12,034 nt of DNA, taken from a bacterium. Lineage in GTDB: Bacteria > CG03. The notes below the pieces were generated by a model. The model was not told where the DNA came from and searched no databases. It saw only the letters and a program-made list of their open reading frames with translations. Every line of letters starts with the position of its first letter. Positions within the stretch are counted from its first letter, which is position 1. Position numbers and translations under genes: made by a program. The DNA is taken from positions 1-12,034 of the forward strand of contig VMTI01000181.1 in assembly GCA_013791675.1 (NCBI GenBank), read 5' to 3'. Shown in pieces: positions 6,818-12,034 of this stretch.

Positions 6818-8395
6818 ATGCCTAAAGGCTATCTCTGCATTGTTCTTCACGCCCATCTGCCTTTCGTGCGGCATCCCGAATATCCTGATTTTCTTGAGGA
6901 AGACTGGTTTTACGAAGCCGTAACCGAAACTTATATACCGTTGCTGCTGGCGATGGAACGGCTGGAAAAAGAGTGCGTTGATTTTCGCCTGACAATGTCC
7001 GTGACGCCGCCTTTGGCAAATATGCTTTCCGACGGGCTTTTGATGGAACGGTATTCAAAATATCTCCGGAATTTGGAAACTCTCATACAAAAGGAAGCCA
7101 AACGCTCAGAAAAAGTTCCCGCCATAAAGCCTGCGGTTGAAATGTACATAAAACGTTTCAGGGACTGCAGAGAAATGTTAAACAAGTATAGCGGCAACCT
7201 TATAAAAGCTTTTAAATATTTTCAGGACAAAGGCGTTCTTGAAATAATAACCTGCACCGGAACTCACGGTTTTCTGCCGTTAATGCCGGAAATAAAAGAC
7301 CGTCAGGCGCAGGTGAGGGCGGCTGTGGCCGATTACTCCGAAAAATTCGGCAGGCCCCCGCGGGGGATATGGCTTGCGGAGTGCGGTTATACAACCGGCG
7401 TGGATGAGATTCTCGCGGAAAACGGCATTAGATATTTTTTTACCGACACCCACGGCATACTTTACGGCAGTCCTAGGCCGAAATACGCCGTTTACGCCCC
7501 GGTTTACTGCCCGTCGGGCGTTGGGGTGTTCGCCAGAGATGTTGAGTCCTCAATGCAGGTGTGGAGTTCGGAGTGCGGCTATCCCGGCGACAGCAGATAC
7601 CGAGAATTTTACAGGGACGTAGGGCATGATCTTCCTGAATCTTATATCGCGCCGCATCTGCACGATGACGGTGTGAGAAGAAACATAGGCATTAAATATT
7701 ACAGCATAACGGGGAAAGTGGCGCTTAACAAAAAAGATTTTTATAATCCAGCGGCCGCGCTTGAAGCCGCCAACGAGCACGCGGGGCATTTTCTGTTCTG
7801 CCGGACGGCTCAGTGCGAACATCTCTCTTCGGCTCTGGGTAAAACGCCGCTTATTGTTTCGCCCTACGATGCCGAACTTTACGGCCACTGGTGGTTTGAG
7901 GGGCCTGAATTTATATACCGTCTTTTTAAGAAGCTTTCTGAACAGTCTATAATTGAGCCGGTTACGCCATCAGGGTATCTTAAAAAGCATCCCAGCCTTC
8001 AGATTCTCAGCCCCTCGCCGTCAAGCTGGGGGGACAAAGGTTACAATGAAGTCTGGCTGAACTCCTCAAACGACTGGATTTACAGGCATCTTCATCATGC
8101 CGCGCAAAAAATGATAGCGGCGGCCGCAAAAAATAAAAACGCTTCCGGCATCAAAAAACGCGTGCTGAATCAGATGGCGCGCGAACTGCTGCTGGCCGAA
8201 TCCAGCGACTGGGCCTTTATAATGACGACGGCGACGATGGTGCCATACGCGCACAAGAGAACAAAAGTGCATCTGAAGGATTTTCTCGTGCTGGAAAAAA
8301 TGCTTGAAGAAAATAAAATAGACGAAACTTTTTTGAAAACCTGCGAGGAGAGAAATAATATTTTCCCTCATATTGATTTCAGAATTTATACTTAA
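6818..8395 (+). CDS. GH57 1,4-alpha-glucan branching enzyme
   Basis: Retaining glycoside hydrolase family 57 enzyme, predicted to cut alpha-1,4 chains and reattach them as alpha-1,6 branches in the cytoplasm. Its 525 residues are close to the length of Thermotoga maritima AmyC. The N-terminal (beta/alpha)7 barrel starts with GYLCIVLHAHLPFVRHPE, the His-rich first GH57 motif. GTHGFLPLM follows, then WLAECGY with the predicted nucleophile Glu188, and SPYDAELYGHWWFEGP with predicted acid/base Asp351. These positions align with Glu185 and Asp349 as I recall them for AmyC. The C-terminal helical domain contains SPSSWG, NEVWLN and the RELLLAESSDWAF segment typical of this subfamily. The start codon directly follows the DUF4912 stop and has no Shine-Dalgarno sequence, implying translational coupling. 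Branching rather than amylase activity is inferred from subfamily resemblance. Confidence 0.92.
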   Translation: MPKGYLCIVLHAHLPFVRHPEYPDFLEEDWFYEAVTETYIPLLLAMERLEKECVDFRLTMSVTPPLANMLSDGLLMERYSKYLRNLETLIQKEAKRSEKVPAIKPAVEMYIKRFRDCREMLNKYSGNLIKAFKYFQDKGVLEIITCTGTHGFLPLMPEIKDRQAQVRAAVADYSEKFGRPPRGIWLAECGYTTGVDEILAENGIRYFFTDTHGILYGSPRPKYAVYAPVYCPSGVGVFARDVESSMQVWSSECGYPGDSRYREFYRDVGHDLPESYIAPHLHDDGVRRNIGIKYYSITGKVALNKKDFYNPAAALEAANEHAGHFLFCRTAQCEHLSSALGKTPLIVSPYDAELYGHWWFEGPEFIYRLFKKLSEQSIIEPVTPSGYLKKHPSLQILSPSPSSWGDKGYNEVWLNSSNDWIYRHLHHAAQKMIAAAAKNKNASGIKKRVLNQMARELLLAESSDWAFIMTTATMVPYAHKRTKVHLKDFLVLEKMLEENKIDETFLKTCEERNNIFPHIDFRIYT

Positions 8396-10678
8396 ATGGC
8401 TGAAAGATATGTCATAGTGCATGGGCATTTTTATCAGCCGCCGCGCGCGAATCCGTGGCTCGGCAATGTTTTGAGGCAGAATTCCGCCGAACCCTATCAC
8501 GATTGGAACGAAAGAATATTTAACGAATGCTATCTTCCTAATTCCGGAGCGCGCATACAGAACGAGAACGGCTATACCATTGATATGGTGAATAATTTTG
8601 AGCTGATTTCTTTTAATTTCGGCCCCACTCTCGGGGGATGGGTCAGGCACAGGCACGCCGCCACGTGGGATATTGTAAAAAAAGGCGACTCGCTTTCACG
8701 CGAACGCCTCGGACACGGCAATGCCATCGCCTGCGCTTTCAGCCATACCATTCTTCCTCTAAGCCCGGATTTTGTGAGAAAAACCGATATCCTTTGGGGG
8801 CTGAAATCTTTTGAGAGGGATTTCGGCCGGAAGGCTGAGGCCATATGGCTCCCGGAAACAGCTGTAAACAACATTGTAATTGACGAACTGATAGAGTTGG
8901 GCATGAAATACGTTCTTTTGGTGCCCACACAGATAGAATCCGCTAATCCCGAAGATATAAAGCACAAAATTGACGTTTCAGCTGGCGTTATAGATCCGCG
9001 GTATCCTTACAAAATAATAGGCGAAAAAGGGAGTATAAATGTTTTAATAGCGCATCATGAAATATCTCACGCTGTTTCGTTTGAGCGCCTTTTTTCCGAT
9101 AGCCGCGCCGCCGCAAACAGAATAGAGGGAGCTTTTTCCGAAAACACCCATCACGACCAGATTATTACCGTTCTTTGCGACGGCGAAACTTTCGGGCATC
9201 ACCAGCCTTTCGCCGAGAGAGGGCTGGCGCATCTTCTGAAATATGAGCTGCCGGCAAGAGGCATTAAGGTTGTAAATCCCGCATATATATGCGAAAAAGT
9301 CCCTCCTCATTGGGAGCTCAAAATCAAGGACGGTAATGTAAACGAGGGGACATCGTGGTCCTGCGCGCACGGGCTCGGCAGATGGAAGACGGACTGCGGC
9401 TGCGGCAAAGAGTCCGGACAGTCTCAGCAATGGCGCGAGCCGCTTAGAGACGCTTTTAATTTCGTATCATCCGAGTTATGCTCATACTTTACAGAAGAAA
9501 TTAAAAAATACACCGCTCAACCGGATGACGCTCTGAAAAATTATCCTGCCGTTCTTTATAATTTTTCGTCGACGGATGCTTTTATAGCGCAATTTTTCGG
9601 AGAAGATACCTCTTTTGAGGCGAAGAAAAAAATTCTGCTTCTTTTTGAGATGCTGAAACAAACGCTTTTTTCTTTTACATCATGCGGCTGGTTCTGGTCG
9701 GAAATAAGCGGCATTGAACCGGTGCAGAACATGGCATACGCGTGTCGGGCGATTGAACTTTATAAAAAGCTTTCAGGCAAAGATATAAAAGAGGATTTTC
9801 TCAAACTTTTGGAGAAAGCGCCGTCCAACATAAAAGAACTTTCAAACGGAAAAATCATTTTTGAGAAATACATTATTCCTCAGGAGGAGTCGCGTCACAA
9901 ATTCGCGGCGGGGCTTATAATACAAATGGTGTCTTCGGGTTTGCGGAAGACAGTGTCAAAGGAAGGCCAGTATTACCATGTTTTCATAGATCCCGCGGCG
10001 CAAACGCTTGAATACTACGAAAAAAATCTAGAAGAAACCAGTATTTACAAATACGAGGTCAAAACCGAGGATATTCCATTTTCAATTAAACTTTCCCTCG
10101 ACGGCAAAGAAAAAGATTATTCTCTTGATAATATATTCAAAGAATCAAGGCACAGGATAATGGCAAGATTCTGGATGAACAAAATAATAGAACTGAAAGA
10201 CACTTATAATTCGCTGCTGGACCATTTTCTGGAGTTTGAGGGAGCTTTTAATTTTTTTAAAAAGCCCGTCAAGGAAATAGAGCCGCTGATAGCGAAAGTG
10301 CTGATGTTCCAGCTTATGGAAATTGAACAGCTTCATAATATGAAAAGAATCCAGGTTGTCAGATCGCTGGTGGATCTGATTAAGGAGCACCGCCTGGGAA
10401 TTGACGGTTTTTATACGGCGGAATGCCTGCACAGGTCGCTTGACAAAGAGCTGGGCAGGTTTACTTTGGGTAATTTCGCTAATCTGGAATTTTTGACGGT
10501 GCTTTTTGACATATATTTTATGCTGAAAGACAAAATAAAGGAAAACACATACCATAATATGATTTTCAAATTCATAAAAGAAAATGAAAACAAAATTGCT
10601 TCGGCACCGCAAGAACAGAAACAGCACATTCTCGCGATATGTATACGTTTCGGCATAGACCCCGATATCATTAAATAA
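8396..10678 (+). CDS. GH57 family protein with DUF3536 (putative alpha-amylase-like glucan enzyme)
   Basis: A second, distinct GH57 protein of 760 residues. The N-terminal GH57 barrel (about 1-300) opens with VIVHGHFYQPPRANPW, the first conserved motif. IWLPETAV follows, with predicted nucleophile Glu154, and LCDGETFGHH, with predicted acid Asp262. The DUF3536 part then begins with the marker TSWSCAHGLGRWKTDCGCG (Cys323 and three or more nearby Cys), after which about 400 mostly helical residues complete the family architecture. DUF3536 proteins are often labelled alpha-amylase/alpha-mannosidase, but their substrate is unsettled. Partnership with the upstream branching enzyme suggests intracellular alpha-glucan. 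The ATG directly abuts the previous stop (TAAATG) without a Shine-Dalgarno sequence. It is the last gene of the long co-directional run, and a hairpin-rich region follows. Confidence 0.9.
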   Translation: MAERYVIVHGHFYQPPRANPWLGNVLRQNSAEPYHDWNERIFNECYLPNSGARIQNENGYTIDMVNNFELISFNFGPTLGGWVRHRHAATWDIVKKGDSLSRERLGHGNAIACAFSHTILPLSPDFVRKTDILWGLKSFERDFGRKAEAIWLPETAVNNIVIDELIELGMKYVLLVPTQIESANPEDIKHKIDVSAGVIDPRYPYKIIGEKGSINVLIAHHEISHAVSFERLFSDSRAAANRIEGAFSENTHHDQIITVLCDGETFGHHQPFAERGLAHLLKYELPARGIKVVNPAYICEKVPPHWELKIKDGNVNEGTSWSCAHGLGRWKTDCGCGKESGQSQQWREPLRDAFNFVSSELCSYFTEEIKKYTAQPDDALKNYPAVLYNFSSTDAFIAQFFGEDTSFEAKKKILLLFEMLKQTLFSFTSCGWFWSEISGIEPVQNMAYACRAIELYKKLSGKDIKEDFLKLLEKAPSNIKELSNGKIIFEKYIIPQEESRHKFAAGLIIQMVSSGLRKTVSKEGQYYHVFIDPAAQTLEYYEKNLEETSIYKYEVKTEDIPFSIKLSLDGKEKDYSLDNIFKESRHRIMARFWMNKIIELKDTYNSLLDHFLEFEGAFNFFKKPVKEIEPLIAKVLMFQLMEIEQLHNMKRIQVVRSLVDLIKEHRLGIDGFYTAECLHRSLDKELGRFTLGNFANLEFLTVLFDIYFMLKDKIKENTYHNMIFKFIKENENKIASAPQEQKQHILAICIRFGIDPDIIK

Positions 10679-10681
10679 TTC

Positions 10682-10703
10682 TTGAAAATTCCCCTTTTTT
10701 CAA
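10682..10703 (+). terminator. Weak candidate terminator after the glucan cassette
   Basis: TTGAAAA (10682-10688) pairs with TTTTCAA (10697-10703), and a T6 run lies at 10695-10700. The stem has only one G-C pair per arm and the T-run is partly within the stem, so this is a poor intrinsic terminator. The hairpins that follow may do the work instead. Confidence 0.22.
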
Positions 10704-10708
10704 ATTTC

Positions 10709-10783
10709 CCCGAGGAATTCAAAGAATTCCCGGGACTTTAGTCCTGGAAATGCTCTGCATTTCTCAGGGCAAGACCTGCCCCC
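10709..10783. repeat. Tandem hairpin cluster ending in a REP-like head
   Basis: Four consecutive stem-loops fill 75 bp. The first is 10709-10720/10724-10734, with 11 pairs and one bulged A around GGAATTC-AAA-GAATTCC. The second is 10733-10736/10741-10744, GGAC-TTTA-GTCC. The third is 10743-10753/10757-10768, with 11 pairs and one bulged T around GAAATGC-TCT-GCATTTC. The fourth is 10767-10771/10777-10781, GGGCA/TGCCC. The right end, on the minus strand 10783-10770, reads GGGGGCAGGTCTTG, differing at only one base from the arm at 4478. The structure is seen directly; a mobile REP/BIME-like origin is inferred. It occupies the gene-free gap between the glucan cassette and the toxin-antitoxin module and may also act as a transcription barrier. 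Confidence 0.7.
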
Positions 10784-10790
10784 ATTAGTC

Positions 10791-10811
10791 AGAAGGTTGG
10801 GACAATCTTTT
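10791..10811. terminator. Possible bidirectional terminator hairpin after the PIN gene
   Basis: AAGGTTG (10793-10799) pairs with CAATCTT (10803-10809), with one G-T wobble and a 3-nt loop; the stem can extend by two weaker pairs. A T4 run ends the plus-strand side. It lies immediately downstream of the minus-strand PIN stop codon and faces the end of the plus-strand glucan cassette. Support is modest. Confidence 0.25.
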
Positions 10812-11199
10812 ATAATTTCCAGTAATCTTTTGGTAATATTATCGTTATTCCCTTGTATTTTTTAAAAACCAGTAAATCTTTGTCTGCGGTAATTAGTATT
10901 TCAATCTCATTCGCTACGGCATCGGCCAATATTTGATTATCATCCGGATCGCGGCAAATTTTATCAATTGTGGGAGACGTTTTTCCTTCAATAAAATATT
11001 TTTTTAGCAGAGAAACCGCGTTTTTTATAGTTTTATCTGAAACTGGAAATTTGGTGGAAAGAACTTTCTGCACCTCTTTTAATAAGTAAGCCGTGTAAAA
11101 AACCTCGTGCTTATAAATAGAATCTTTTATAACATCAAATGAAAATCCTCTGGTAATAATGGCAGAGACTACGACATTGGTGTCAAAGAATATTTTCAC
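10810..11199 (-). CDS. PIN-domain toxin (VapC-like, COG1569 type)
   Basis: PIN-domain proteins of toxin-antitoxin modules are Mg2+-dependent RNases that block translation when freed from their antitoxin. The 129 residues carry the acidic site: Asp6 in FFDTNV, Glu42, Asp86/Asp87 in CRDPDDNQIL and Asp106 (with Asp108) in TADKDLL. The RDPDDN motif and the overall length fit the COG1569 'putative toxin component' subgroup rather than classical VapC. The start is GTG at 11199, overlapping the antitoxin stop as GTGA. There is no Shine-Dalgarno sequence, so expression is probably coupled to the antitoxin. Base composition is more AT-rich than the genes on either side, consistent with acquisition as a module. 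The RNA target is unknown. Confidence 0.87.
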   Translation of the reverse strand: MKIFFDTNVVVSAIITRGFSFDVIKDSIYKHEVFYTAYLLKEVQKVLSTKFPVSDKTIKNAVSLLKKYFIEGKTSPTIDKICRDPDDNQILADAVANEIEILITADKDLLVFKKYKGITIILPKDYWKL

Positions 11200-11417
11200 G
11201 AAATAGTCTTAAATATTTGCTCTTCACTTACAACAATACCTTTACGAGCCAATTCACTTATTGCATTGTCACGAAGTTTAGTTAATTCCCTGACAAAAAA
11301 ATGCTGCTGAAGAGATTTCCTTACTATCTCACTGCGAGAAGCATTTTCTTCTTTAGATTCTTGAACAAGTTTTGCTAATAACTTATTCGGTAAACTAATT
11401 GATAAGACATTTCTCAT
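11196..11417 (-). CDS. Ribbon-helix-helix (CopG-like) antitoxin
   Basis: Small 73-residue protein expected to neutralise the downstream PIN toxin and repress its own promoter. The N-terminal LSISLPNKLLAKLVQ strand and first helix, followed by SRSEIVRKSL in the second helix, is a standard ribbon-helix-helix DNA-binding domain (about residues 1-45). The C-terminal tail (about 45-73) would wrap the toxin. ATG at 11417 has an excellent Shine-Dalgarno sequence. The toxin follows with a 4-nt overlap, in the usual antitoxin-first order. The palindrome over its promoter's -10 box is a fitting operator. Classed as VapB-like by context; exact family not determined. Confidence 0.85.
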   Translation of the reverse strand: MRNVLSISLPNKLLAKLVQESKEENASRSEIVRKSLQQHFFVRELTKLRDNAISELARKGIVVSEEQIFKTIS

Positions 11418-11424
11418 AATTTTT

Positions 11425-11432
11425 CACCTCCT
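11425..11432 (-). promoter_or_regulatory. Strong ribosome-binding site of the antitoxin
   Basis: On the minus strand the sequence reads AGGAGGTG, an extended match to the anti-Shine-Dalgarno sequence, 7 nt before the ATG ending at 11417. Its strength contrasts with the toxin, which has no site of its own and a GTG start. This arrangement should favour antitoxin over toxin. Confidence 0.85.
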
Positions 11433-11450
11433 GTATTAAATTTTAATACA
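11432..11450. promoter_or_regulatory. Palindromic operator over the toxin-antitoxin -10 box
   Basis: TGTATTAAA (11432-11440) and TTTAATACA (11442-11450) form a perfect 9-bp inverted repeat around one central base. The -10 hexamer of the antitoxin promoter (11440-11445) sits at its centre, so a bound repressor would exclude RNA polymerase. Ribbon-helix-helix antitoxins commonly bind such palindromes; binding here is inferred. Confidence 0.7.
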
Positions 11451-11468
11451 ACAAGTAATTTTTGTCAA
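11440..11468 (-). promoter_or_regulatory. Promoter of the toxin-antitoxin operon
   Basis: Minus strand: TTGACA (11468-11463), a 17-bp spacer, then TAAAAT (11445-11440). The -35 matches consensus fully and the -10 misses one base. The predicted start near 11433 gives a short leader containing the AGGAGGTG site. The -35 box lies 10 bp from that of the divergent promoter. Confidence 0.75.
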
Positions 11469-11478
11469 GACACACCCC

Positions 11479-11507
11479 TTGACAGAAAGCAGTAAAAGCT
11501 GTAAACT
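11479..11507 (+). promoter_or_regulatory. Promoter of the HTH-receiver regulator gene
   Basis: TTGACA (11479-11484), a 17-bp spacer, then TAAACT (11502-11507). The predicted start near 11514 leaves a leader of about 27 nt carrying AGAGGGG (11528-11532 core) 8 nt before ATG 11541. Two of three phased direct repeats lie across the spacer and -10 box. Confidence 0.65.
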
Positions 11508-11522
11508 ACCAATAAGCAGTAA
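11487..11522 (+). repeat. Three 9-bp direct repeats in 9-bp phase
   Basis: AAGCAGTAA (11487-11495), AAGCTGTAA (11496-11504) and AAGCAGTAA (11514-11522) are in the same orientation. The first two are contiguous and the third is exactly one 9-bp unit further on, after a non-matching unit at 11505-11513. They cover the promoter spacer, -10 box and start point of the gene at 11541. BldC-like HTH proteins bind such head-to-tail repeats, and the downstream gene encodes that type of domain. Confidence 0.7.
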
Positions 11523-11540
11523 ATAAGAGGGGCAAAATTT

Positions 11541-12034
11541 ATGGTTAATAAAAAAGAAAAAGCTTATACGACTTTCACTATCAGCAGGATTTGCGGCGTA
11601 TATCCGACGACGGTGGCGAACTGGATTGACAAAGGTTCGCTAAAGGCTTTTATCACGCCCGGCGGACACAGGCGGGTTGAGCGCGGGGAGCTTTTTAAAT
11701 TTCTAAAAAAATATAATGTCACAGCTCCGCAGGGGCTCATAGTCCGCCGCAGGCGGAAGCGTAAACGAATACTTGTTGTTGATGATGATAATAATGTTAT
11801 GAAAAGCATAGTGAAGATTTTGGAGAACAGCATTGAGAAATATGAAATCCTGACCGCTCGTGACGGTTTTCAGGCGGGGCAGCTCGTCAGCGACTTCAAG
11901 CCGGAGATTGTCGTTTTGGATATTATGCTTCCGGGGGTTGACGGTTTCAGCGTCTGCGCGGAGATCAAAAAGAGATCCGCAGCCATAAAGATTCTTGCGA
12001 TAACCGGTTTCGACAGTCCCGAGACGAGAGAAAA
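11541..12034 (+). CDS. BldC/excisionase-like HTH fused to a response-regulator receiver domain (cut by window end)
   Basis: A 164-residue N-terminal portion is visible, open to the window edge. Residues about 9-58 form a MerR/BldC-type winged HTH: FTISRICGVYPTTVANWIDK is the recognition unit and TPGGHRRVERGEL (39-51) the wing, as in excisionase-family domains. A very basic segment, residues 69-76 (RRRRKRKR), joins it to a CheY-like receiver domain. In the receiver, Asp81-Asp83 form the acidic pocket, Asp127 in VVLDIMLPG is the predicted phospho-acceptor and Thr155 in AITGFD the switch residue; the conserved Lys would lie past the edge. The HTH being N-terminal to the receiver is the reverse of most response regulators. 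No histidine kinase is in view, so the input is unknown. The start is fixed by a good Shine-Dalgarno sequence and promoter. Phased repeats upstream suggest autoregulation. Confidence 0.88.
   Translation, partial: MVNKKEKAYTTFTISRICGVYPTTVANWIDKGSLKAFITPGGHRRVERGELFKFLKKYNVTAPQGLIVRRRRKRKRILVVDDDNNVMKSIVKILENSIEKYEILTARDGFQAGQLVSDFKPEIVVLDIMLPGVDGFSVCAEIKKRSAAIKILAITGFDSPETRE

Noticed and set aside
8066..8656. 196-residue antisense open frame across the two GH57 genes
   Set aside because: It spans a junction of two confidently assigned genes, is His/Phe-rich low-information sequence and lacks a start signal.
10145..10627. 160-residue antisense open frame in the DUF3536 gene
   Set aside because: Phe-rich composition is the reverse complement of Lys/Glu codons; no family motif.
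11564..11833. 89-residue minus-strand open frame
   Set aside because: It is antisense to the HTH-receiver gene, whose domains, promoter and ribosome-binding site are convincing.

Overview
The window (about half GC by eye, with frequent ATA isoleucine codons) reads as a piece of an anaerobic bacterial chromosome. A molybdenum hydroxylase with its maturation genes, cytoplasmic GH57 glucan enzymes linked to a DUF4912 protein, a PIN/RHH toxin-antitoxin pair and an HTH-receiver regulator together recall uncultured lineages such as Elusimicrobiota or Omnitrophota, or Desulfobacterota. That placement is an inference from gene content and codon flavour, not a demonstrated assignment.

Region 1 (1-165) is the C-terminal tail of a protein I do not recognise. 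Region 2 (231-3744) is a tightly overlapped three-subunit molybdenum hydroxylase in the order large Mo subunit, 2Fe-2S subunit, FAD subunit. It is preceded by a good sigma70-type promoter whose predicted start point falls on the first ATG. Region 3 (3864-6029) holds an UlaG-like metallo-beta-lactamase-fold hydrolase, a MocA-type molybdopterin nucleotidyltransferase and an XdhC/CoxI-type maturation factor. The last two would finish and load the cofactor of the region 2 enzyme. A 26-bp-arm inverted repeat sits exactly on the MBL/MocA boundary and encodes the end of one protein and the start of the other.

Region 4 (6032-10678) is an IF2_N-DUF4912 protein followed by two GH57 enzymes, a glucan branching enzyme and a DUF3536 protein, joined by directly abutting stop and start codons. 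They should act on intracellular alpha-glucan (glycogen or storage polysaccharide). Only 2 bp separate xdhC from this cassette. A consensus-perfect internal promoter at 5093-5120, inside the mocA-like gene, would drive xdhC and the glucan cassette independently of the hydroxylase.

Region 5 (10679-10809) is a gene-free run of tandem hairpins ending in a REP-like sequence that matches the repeat at 4478-4544. Region 6 (10810-11417, minus strand) is an AT-rich PIN-toxin/ribbon-helix-helix-antitoxin operon with an excellent promoter, a palindromic operator over its -10 box and a strong ribosome-binding site. Region 7 (11541 to the end, plus strand, cut by the window edge) is a BldC/excisionase-like HTH fused to a response-regulator receiver domain. 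Its promoter is divergent from the toxin-antitoxin promoter and contains three copies of a 9-bp direct repeat in 9-bp phase, a plausible autoregulatory site.

I see no tRNA, rRNA, CRISPR array or complete insertion sequence. The least explained signals are the REP-like elements at gene boundaries, the G8 run that could fuse xdhC to the DUF4912 gene by a -1 slip, and the phased repeats in front of the HTH-receiver gene.
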